This document shows positions 57,778 to 64,000 of a stretch of DNA of 64,000 bases, in pieces (position 1 is the stretch's first letter; each line of letters starts with the position of its first letter). Source of the DNA: JAXGPP01 sp040766885 (lineage in GTDB: Bacteria; Planctomycetota; Planctomycetia; Pirellulales; Thermoguttaceae); contig JAXGPP010000012.1 of assembly GCA_040766885.1 (NCBI GenBank), positions 1 to 64,000 of the forward strand, given 5' to 3'. The position numbers and the translations under genes are program-made. A model generated the notes under the pieces. The model did not search any database, was not told where the DNA came from, and was given only the letters and a program-made list of their open reading frames with translations.

Positions 57778-57993
57778 TCACGCAGGCACGAGGTCGCCGA
57801 CCTCGACGCAGCCCTCGACCCAGACCGTATCGATCCAGAGGGTGAAGACGCGGTAGGGCAGAAGCGTCTTCACCAGCACGCGGTCCCCGGCGACGGCTAG
57901 GATGTCGCACGGGACCTGATCCTCGCGGCGGCGCGGTGAGGCGATGAACGCCGCGACATTGACCCACACTCGATCGCCTTCGTGAAGGAACAC
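57778..57993 (-). CDS. Small hypothetical protein
   Basis: A 71-residue protein, beta-rich, possibly a small barrel: VFLHEGDRVWVNVAAFIASP, then VPCDILAVAGDRVLVKTLLP. GTG start at 57993 with AGGAGA seven bases upstream. No family is assigned. Confidence 0.6.
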   Translation of the reverse strand: MFLHEGDRVWVNVAAFIASPRRREDQVPCDILAVAGDRVLVKTLLPYRVFTLWIDTVWVEGCVEVGDLVPA

Positions 57994-58776
57994 TTCACTT
58001 CTCCTGTGGTGTTGCCAGCCACAGCCTTCCGAGAGGTGAAGTCCCTTTCGCGTTCTGGCGGCCCGGCGCCAGTCGCTCGGAAAGCACGCGAGTCAACCGT
58101 TGCCAGACGCTCGTCCATGCCTGTGGGTGACCCTTGCTATCATTGTCTCAAAGCGGGCCAGCATATCAATTCCCCCGGTTGAGTGGCGCGTTTTCCGGCA
58201 TCGCAACCGATCGTCGCGACCGCTGCACTCGGCCATCTCGACGTAACTTGCCGAGTGCGATTCACTTTACGGAGCAACGCCCCCCTTGTGTGGAGTGCGG
58301 TGGCCCGCAGGTCCAGTCCACTCTGTTGGACGTCGCAGTGCGTTATAAGGTGGCCCCGTAGTGGACGCCGATGTGGAGAACGAGCGTACCAGATCTGGCA
58401 GATCTGAGCGGCGCGTCCAATGGGGAGCCGCAGGGACCATTTGGCCGTTCGCTCCTGGCACCACCGGGGCCATGTTTTGTGCGTAGTCCGGATGATCCGC
58501 GCGCATGACGCGGTGCATGGGCGAGTCTACTCCTCCCGGTCGCTCCGGACAAGCAAGGGGCGATCGCGTTGTGACGAGCGCGGTGCCCCGTCCACTGGGG
58601 AAGGTCGGCCGAGGGCTGGATCCGCGAATCTTCTAATTTGTTAGATGATCCTGTTGACAGGCGGGACTGTCACGCCTAGGATCATCTAACGAATTCGATG
58701 ATGTGGCGGCGGGCGTCTCGCAGGGGTGGCTGCCGACCGTCGCTTCTGACCGGCACGATCACTGCAGGAAAGCACC
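57994..58776. other. Long gene-free stretch before the BlaI-like gene
   Basis: About 780 bases. Short frames on both strands have no resemblance and no good ribosome site; I see no gene between 57994 and about 58630. From 58635 to 58695 lies the promoter/operator of the BlaI-BlaR1-like operon (listed separately). Confidence 0.45.
58635..58695 (+). promoter_or_regulatory. Sigma70-type promoter framed by a large inverted repeat operator
   Basis: The -35 TTGACA (58654-58659) and -10 TAGGAT (58677-58682) are separated by 17 bases, an ideal spacing. A perfect 13-bp inverted repeat, GTTAGATGATCCT (58640-58652) and its complement (58678-58690), extends to 18 bp with one mismatch (58635-58652, 58678-58695). 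The right arm covers the -10 box and the left arm ends one base before the -35. A smaller dyad TGACAG/CTGTCA (58655-58660, 58667-58672) lies inside. The gene that follows encodes a BlaI-type repressor, so this is probably its autoregulated operator. Confidence 0.85.
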
Positions 58777-59175
58777 ATGGCGCGACCCGGATCGGAACAC
58801 CCCACCGAGCTTGAGCTGGAGATTCTCAAGGTCCTGTGGGACGAGTCGCCGCTCGCCGTTCGCGATGTCCGCGGTCGGCTCGAGGAGCATGCTGGGCGGA
58901 AGCTCGCGCACAGTTCGGTGATCACGATGCTCAACATCATGGTCCGCAAGGGATACCTCGCGCGGCGCAAGCAGGGCAAGGCATTCCTGTTCGCACCCAG
59001 GGTGGGCAAGGAAGACGTGGCCGGGGGCATTCTGGGCGACCTGGTCTGGCGCCTCTTCGACGGCTCGCCGTCGGCGATGGTGCTCAACCTGATGGAAACG
59101 GCCGATCTCGATGCCGACGAGTTGGCGGAAATCCGCCGGCTGATCAGCCGCAAGGCAAGGGAGCAGCAGAAATGA
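58777..59175 (+). CDS. BlaI/MecI/CopY-family winged-helix repressor
   Basis: A 132-residue repressor with the BlaI fold: LELEILKVLWDESPLAVRDV and VITMLNIMVRKGYLARRKQG form the winged helix, and the C-terminal helices mediate dimerisation. Such proteins repress beta-lactamase or copper/stress genes and are inactivated by cleavage through a partner BlaR1 peptidase. The ATG at 58777 follows AGGAAAGC. Its stop overlaps the start of the BlaR1-like gene (ATGA at 59172-59175). Confidence 0.9.
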   Translation: MARPGSEHPTELELEILKVLWDESPLAVRDVRGRLEEHAGRKLAHSSVITMLNIMVRKGYLARRKQGKAFLFAPRVGKEDVAGGILGDLVWRLFDGSPSAMVLNLMETADLDADELAEIRRLISRKAREQQK

Positions 59176-62100
59176 ACTGGCAGATCATCCTGGACCCCGC
59201 GTTCAGCGGCCGGGTGTGCCTCGTGCTCGCCCACTCGCTATGGCAGTTCGCGCTCGTGGCCGCGCTTGCGTGGGCGATTGGCCGATTGGGGCGGCTGTCG
59301 GTGGAACGGAGCTACGTGCTCCACGTCGGCGCGCTGTTCGTCGGCCTGGCGGTGCTACCCGTCACCTACGCGCTCGTGGATGTCGACGCGCCGGCCGCGG
59401 AATCTGCCGGAGTGCTCGCGGCTACGGGCGATTTGGCCGTCGTTCCACCGCCCGTGTTCTTGCCGGGAGCGATCCCGCCGCCGGTCGGCGGCACGAGCCC
59501 GTCAGCGTCCGCCGAGTACCAGCCTGCTGTTGGCGTGCCAGCAGCGCCCATTCCGGCCGCCGTAGCCGTCGAAGAGCTTTCTTCATGGTTGCGGATCGCG
59601 CCGTGGATGGTGATGTTGTACGCGCTGGGCGTCGCGATGATGTTCATGCGGCTGATCCGCGGCATCGGGCACGCGCGGCGGCTGGGTGCGGCTGCGCGGC
59701 CGGTCGATGATGCGGTCCTGGTCGACCGATTGAACCAACTGGCGCGGCGGTGGTCGATCCGCGTCGCGCCGGCGCTCGGCTGGGTGGAAGGGATCGCGGT
59801 GCCGAAGGTCATCGGCCTGGTGCGGCCGACGATCCTGCTGCCGGTGTCGGTGATCACCTGCCTCTCGGTCGATGAGCTGGAGATGATTCTCGCCCATGAG
59901 CTGGCGCACGTGCGGCGACACGACATGTGGGTCAATCTGCTGCAGCGCGCGGCCGAAGTGGCGCTGTTCTTCAATCCGGGCTTGTGGTATCTCAGCCGCC
60001 GCATCAGCACGCTGCGGGAGTACTGCTGTGATGAACTGGCCTGCCGCGCGGCGGCCGGCGAACCGCGGACGCGGTATGCCTCGGCGCTGGTCCGGGTGGC
60101 CGAGCTGAGTCGGTTGAGTAATCGACAGCGTGTCTCGGTGCAGGCCCTGGCTGCCGATGGCCGTTCACCTTCGGATCTCCGCCGCCGCATCGCGCGGCTC
60201 ATGGGCGAGCCGCTCGACGAGCCGTTGCGGCTGTCGCGTGGCACCCTGCTCACGCTGGCGCTGACGGCAGGACTCTTGCTGGCGGTGCCTGCCGCCTGGC
60301 AATCGGCCGCAGAACCAGCCGCCGAACAAGCAGTCGAGAAGACGGAAGATGCCGTGGAGGAAGCGGTTCGTGACGAGAGTCCGCCGCCGCAGTCAGGACA
60401 CGTCGCCAGCGCGGTGGAGAAGGCCCTGGAGGAGGCTGAGCGGGTCGAGATGTCGATTGTCGTTGCCCGGCACGCGCTCCTGCTCGAAGGCAAAGAGATC
60501 GTCACCTGGGAGGAACTGGAGAAGAAGATCGCCGCGCTGCCTGACCCTTCCAAGGCCTACCCGCACTTCTACACCACGCGGGGCACGTACGAGACTGGCG
60601 GCGAGGAAAAGGCCAAGGAAGAGATGTATCGGCTGCACAGCAAGTACAAGCTTGAGGGGCACAGCGAAGGGAGCCTGTGGCCGCGGGCCGATCTGCGGTA
60701 CGATCGGATCAAGACGGCCGAGGATCTTGTGCCGGATCCGAGTCTCTGCATCGAGGGTCGGGTAGTTGACGGCAAAGGCGCCCCGGCTGCGGGCGCCGAA
60801 GTGCTTCTGGTGACGCCGGTCGACGAGTCGATTCCCTACAAGTCGGTCCACATCGAGCTGGTCGAGGGGCGGGTCCGCAACCGGCTTGAGCAGGTGATGA
60901 CTCTCTCGGACGAAGATGGACGATTCGCGGTCTATCCGCCCAAAGACTCGCCCTTCTACATCGTCGTGCTCCATCCCAAGCGGGGCTTCGCGCTGGTGCG
61001 GAGCGGGCAGTTCGCGAAAGAGCGAGAGGTCCGTCTCCTGGCTTGGTCGGAGCTGGTAACCAAGCTGGCCGACGAACCGGGCGAACAGCAGGAATCTTCG
61101 ATCCGCACAACGGTTCGCGCTGAGGGCGCCTACCCGGAGATCATCTTCAACCAGTATTGGGTCGATCTCAAGCGACCGCGGCCCAGCGATGCGTTCCGCT
61201 ACACGCACGTGCCGCCGATTCTCGCCACGACCATCAGCCGCGATTTTCCCGAAGAGCAAGGGGGCTCGATCGGCATGCCCGGAGCGACGGTAGATCTGCT
61301 GCCGGGCGAAGCACGGGAGTTGGGCCTCGGGCCGCTTTCCGACCAGCAACGCGAACAGTTGAACTGGCTTCGCAAGCAATCTCGCTCGAGAAGCGAAGGA
61401 AAGTCTGATGATGTGACGCCGGCTGAGCCGGGGGCAAGCGAAGGCAGCCGGCAGTTCGAGCTTCGCGTGATCGGGCCGGATGGCGAGCCACTGCCGGAGG
61501 CGATCGTCCAGATCCGCACCCAGCCGAAGCCGACGGCCGAGGATGTCCGACGAGGACAGTTCGTGAACCAGGGGCCGTACGGAACGTTCATCAAGACCGA
61601 CGCCGAAGGCCTCGCCGCGGTAAGCCGGCCCGAGAAAGCGGGCCCGATCACGGTTCTCATTGAGCAGCCGGGCTTTGGCCCCTATTGGGCCGAGTGGCAG
61701 GCGAGCGAACATCCGCCCCAGGCCCCGCCAGCAATCACCGCGAGGCTTGACGCCGGCTGGACCGTGGGAGGCGTGATCGTCGACGGCGCGGGCAATCCGG
61801 TCGAAGGGGTAAGGATCCGCCCGAGCATCCGTTTCAAGAACGGGCCTGGAGCCACGCAAGAGGTGCATGTTGGGACTGAGGTGAGGAGTGATGCCAGCGG
61901 CCGCTGGAGCTACGCCAGCGTGCCGGTGTCGATGGGCGAGGTATTCGTCGAGGTCAACCATCCCGAGCACAAGCCGAATCGGCGCCCGCTCACGCGTAGC
62001 GAGTTCGGCCTGGAGGCCGGGCGGGAGCCCAACGCGCGGATCACGCTGGAAGCTGGACTCGTGGTAACCGGGACGGTTCGCGATGAAGCGGGCAAGCCGA

Positions 62101-63851
62101 TCGCCGGGGCACGCGTGCGGACTGAATTCCTCAACGACCTGCGCGAGGCGACGACGGCTGCCGACGGGACATATCGGCTCGTGGGCTGCGAACCGCGGAT
62201 GGCGAGCCTTGTCGTCTCGGCAGCCGGCAAGGCGCTCGATAAGCAGGAGGTGCGAGTCGAGCCGGGCATGAAGCCAATCGATTTCGTGCTGCGGCCGGGC
62301 GGCAAGATCCGCGTCCGGGTAGTGGACCGCGAGGGGAAGCCCGTCGCGAAAACGCGAATCTTCTTCCAGCGTTGGCGCGGGCCGATCGAGTACTTCGAAT
62401 TCGACCACGTGAACCAGTACACCAACGACGAGGGCGTATGGGAGTGGAACGAGGCGCCGCTCGATGAGATCCGCGCCGACATCTGCCCGCCGGGCGGGAT
62501 GCAACTCCTGGAACAGCCGCTCGCAGCGCGCGACGAGGAATACGTCTTTCGAGCCGGTCCGGCGCTGGTCATCTCGGGCAGTGTGACCGACGCGGAGACG
62601 GGCCAGTCGGTGAAGAGTTTCCGCGTCGTGCCGGGACTCGAGAACGGGCCCGATCTGCATTGGGTGCGGCAGGATAGCTTTGAGGCGACGGAAGGACACT
62701 ATCAACTGAAACTCGACCGCGGTTATCCCGCACACTTGGTGCGGATCGAGGCAGTCGGCTATGAAGTGGCCACATCGCGAGAGATTCGCAGCGATGAGGG
62801 GGCAGCGCGAATCGACTTCGCCCTCAAGCCGGGCCGCGACGTGGCCGCGACGATTCTCTCGCCCGACGGCAAGCCGGCCGCAGGGGCCAGGATCGCTCTG
62901 GGCATCGCCGGTTCACAGATCAACGTCCAGAACGGCGCAATCGACGACGGCAGCACGTATGCCGCGAGGCAGGACGCGGACGAAGCGGGCCGGTTCCGCT
63001 TTCCGGCCCAGGGCGGCACGTTCCAACTGGTCATTACGCACCCGGCGGGGTTTGCGTATCTCAAGTCCGACGCCGGGCCGGTTCCCGAGACGATCACGCT
63101 CACTCCCTGGGCCCGCGTGGAAGGGACGTTCCGCGTCGGCGATCAGGCGATCTCGGGCGTTTCCATCACGCTCAACACCGAGGCGGTCCATTCCTACGGC
63201 CCGGACGTGCCGAGCGTTTTCACGCATCACGACGTAACAACCGGGCCGGACGGGCGATTCGTGTTTGAGCGTGTGTTTCCCGGCGAGGGTCGCGTCGGCC
63301 GCCGGATTATGCTCCTGGTGGGCGAAGGGGCGACCGAGGTCACGTCGTCCACAATGGTCGCCGCCAGGTTCAAAGCTGGCGAGACGACGCGGATCGACCT
63401 TGGCGGCAGCGGCCGGCCCGTCGTCGGAAAGCTCGCGCCCCCGGCGGGTTTCGGTGACAAAGTGCTGTGGAACTTCGCACTGGTGGAGGTCGAGGTCGAT
63501 CTGCCGCTCCCCAAGTCACCTCCCATGCCGCCCGCGTTGCGGCACGACCCCCAGCAGAGCCAGGAGTGGTGGAAGAAGTGGATCGCCACTGAGGAGGGCA
63601 AGGCGTGGCAGGCCGAGTACAAGATCTTCGAAAGGCTGCGGTCGGCAAGCCCCAGGTTCACGGCCACTGTCGACCGCGACGGCGCGTTCCACATCGACGA
63701 CATGCCCGCGGGCCAATATTTACTCCGCGTGCGATTCAGTGAGCACGGGGCCGGCAGCCTGTCAGGCTACAAGTTCTCGGTGCCCGGAGTCGAGGGGAGC
63801 CTCTCGCGTGAGCCGGTGGATCTTGGTACGCTGAGGGTCAACAGGCAGTAG
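59172..63851 (+). CDS. BlaR1-like M56 peptidase with giant C-terminal sensor region
   Basis: A 1,559-residue protein. The first ~380 residues are a membrane peptidase domain with three or four membrane segments (VCLVLAHSLWQFALVAALAW, VGALFVGLAVLPVTYALV, VMLYALGVAMMFM, a final helix near residues 358-375) and the zinc site HELAH (His242, Glu243, His246). The remaining ~1,170 residues have repeated carboxypeptidase-regulatory-like beta modules (GTVRDEAGKPIAGARVRTEF, GSVTDAETGQSV, VGGVIVDGAGNPVEGVRIRP) in place of the usual penicillin-binding sensor. The overlapping repressor gene and shared promoter make a signalling pair; the ligand is unknown. Confidence 0.9.
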   Translation: MNWQIILDPAFSGRVCLVLAHSLWQFALVAALAWAIGRLGRLSVERSYVLHVGALFVGLAVLPVTYALVDVDAPAAESAGVLAATGDLAVVPPPVFLPGAIPPPVGGTSPSASAEYQPAVGVPAAPIPAAVAVEELSSWLRIAPWMVMLYALGVAMMFMRLIRGIGHARRLGAAARPVDDAVLVDRLNQLARRWSIRVAPALGWVEGIAVPKVIGLVRPTILLPVSVITCLSVDELEMILAHELAHVRRHDMWVNLLQRAAEVALFFNPGLWYLSRRISTLREYCCDELACRAAAGEPRTRYASALVRVAELSRLSNRQRVSVQALAADGRSPSDLRRRIARLMGEPLDEPLRLSRGTLLTLALTAGLLLAVPAAWQSAAEPAAEQAVEKTEDAVEEAVRDESPPPQSGHVASAVEKALEEAERVEMSIVVARHALLLEGKEIVTWEELEKKIAALPDPSKAYPHFYTTRGTYETGGEEKAKEEMYRLHSKYKLEGHSEGSLWPRADLRYDRIKTAEDLVPDPSLCIEGRVVDGKGAPAAGAEVLLVTPVDESIPYKSVHIELVEGRVRNRLEQVMTLSDEDGRFAVYPPKDSPFYIVVLHPKRGFALVRSGQFAKEREVRLLAWSELVTKLADEPGEQQESSIRTTVRAEGAYPEIIFNQYWVDLKRPRPSDAFRYTHVPPILATTISRDFPEEQGGSIGMPGATVDLLPGEARELGLGPLSDQQREQLNWLRKQSRSRSEGKSDDVTPAEPGASEGSRQFELRVIGPDGEPLPEAIVQIRTQPKPTAEDVRRGQFVNQGPYGTFIKTDAEGLAAVSRPEKAGPITVLIEQPGFGPYWAEWQASEHPPQAPPAITARLDAGWTVGGVIVDGAGNPVEGVRIRPSIRFKNGPGATQEVHVGTEVRSDASGRWSYASVPVSMGEVFVEVNHPEHKPNRRPLTRSEFGLEAGREPNARITLEAGLVVTGTVRDEAGKPIAGARVRTEFLNDLREATTAADGTYRLVGCEPRMASLVVSAAGKALDKQEVRVEPGMKPIDFVLRPGGKIRVRVVDREGKPVAKTRIFFQRWRGPIEYFEFDHVNQYTNDEGVWEWNEAPLDEIRADICPPGGMQLLEQPLAARDEEYVFRAGPALVISGSVTDAETGQSVKSFRVVPGLENGPDLHWVRQDSFEATEGHYQLKLDRGYPAHLVRIEAVGYEVATSREIRSDEGAARIDFALKPGRDVAATILSPDGKPAAGARIALGIAGSQINVQNGAIDDGSTYAARQDADEAGRFRFPAQGGTFQLVITHPAGFAYLKSDAGPVPETITLTPWARVEGTFRVGDQAISGVSITLNTEAVHSYGPDVPSVFTHHDVTTGPDGRFVFERVFPGEGRVGRRIMLLVGEGATEVTSSTMVAARFKAGETTRIDLGGSGRPVVGKLAPPAGFGDKVLWNFALVEVEVDLPLPKSPPMPPALRHDPQQSQEWWKKWIATEEGKAWQAEYKIFERLRSASPRFTATVDRDGAFHIDDMPAGQYLLRVRFSEHGAGSLSGYKFSVPGVEGSLSREPVDLGTLRVNRQ

Positions 63852-63893
63852 CTACCCTGCACCTCAGCCACCTCGAATCGAGTTCTCGTCCGC

Positions 63894-64000
63894 ATGCAGA
63901 CCTACCGGATCGCCCTCTACCCTGGTGACGGAATCGGATCGGAGGTGCTCGACGCGGCAGTTCGCGTTATCGAGGCAGCGGAGCAGGCCGTTGGCGGGTT
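63894..64000 (+). CDS. Isocitrate/isopropylmalate dehydrogenase family, partial (cut by window end)
   Basis: The first 35 codons start MQTYRIALYPGDGIGSEVLD, the conserved N-terminal strand and GDGIG motif of the decarboxylating dehydrogenase family (isopropylmalate, isocitrate or tartrate dehydrogenase). The rest lies beyond the window, so the exact enzyme cannot be decided. Confidence 0.85.
   Translation, partial: MQTYRIALYPGDGIGSEVLDAAVRVIEAAEQAVGG

Noticed and set aside
58420..58644. 74-residue frame on the plus strand before the BlaI-like promoter
   Set aside because: No ribosome site or recognisable domain; it runs into the operator repeat.
60393..62735. 780-residue open frame on the minus strand
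   Set aside because: Antisense shadow of the BlaR1-like gene.

Overview
The window looks like chromosomal DNA of a planctomycete, most likely of the Pirellulales. The chromosomal part is GC-rich and carries several lineage hallmarks: a DUF1559 prepilin-like protein, a TIGR03790 protein, a secreted DUF1080 (3-keto-disaccharide hydrolase-like) protein, a giant alpha-2-macroglobulin, a BlaI/BlaR1-like pair with a very long periplasmic tail, and many short dispersed palindromes between genes. The assignment rests on gene content, not on an rRNA gene.

Positions 1 to about 21,640 are an integrated mobile element whose left end lies outside the window. It is visibly less GC-rich than the rest and lacks the dispersed palindromes. 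It holds an ArdC-type anti-restriction protein; a tightly packed rightward defence-like operon (SNF2 helicase, small nuclease-like protein, very large type III Mod-like methyltransferase, Res-like helicase-nuclease, GIY-YIG nuclease with DUF4357) followed by two small accessory genes; and a leftward backbone (HNH protein, tandem winged-helix protein with a coupled small partner, zinc-ribbon methyltransferase, HTH/coiled-coil protein, a large unknown protein). It ends with a large serine recombinase at 19,973-21,589. Just beyond the recombinase is a headless C-terminal gene fragment followed by five phage head-tail/tail-like genes, so the element appears to have inserted into a phage structural gene.

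From 24,950 on, the content is chromosomal: YgfZ-like and IscA-like iron-sulfur proteins, a receiver-domain protein, a DUF433/DUF5615 toxin-antitoxin pair, a CBS protein, a DCC thiol oxidoreductase, TIGR03790, an RNase HII-like protein, DUF1559, and an IS4-family insertion sequence (35,168-36,684) with perfect 19-bp ends and a 10-bp target duplication. That insertion interrupts a DUF2007/zinc-ribbon gene. Next come a CheW-receiver-HPt protein, DUF1080, an RluA pseudouridine synthase, aconitase, endonuclease IV, a GNAT acetyltransferase, two overlapping M16 peptidase genes with complementary half active sites, a membrane-anchored unknown, alpha-2-macroglobulin, GreA, and the BlaI-like regulator overlapping a BlaR1-like peptidase of about 1,560 residues. 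The promoter of that last pair is framed by an unusually large inverted repeat. The window ends inside an isocitrate/isopropylmalate dehydrogenase-family gene.

The strongest lead for an undescribed system is the operon at 1,329-11,948. It combines type III-like Mod and Res with an SNF2 ATPase and two extra nuclease-like proteins on an element with its own recombinase and ArdC. No tRNA, rRNA or CRISPR array was seen.
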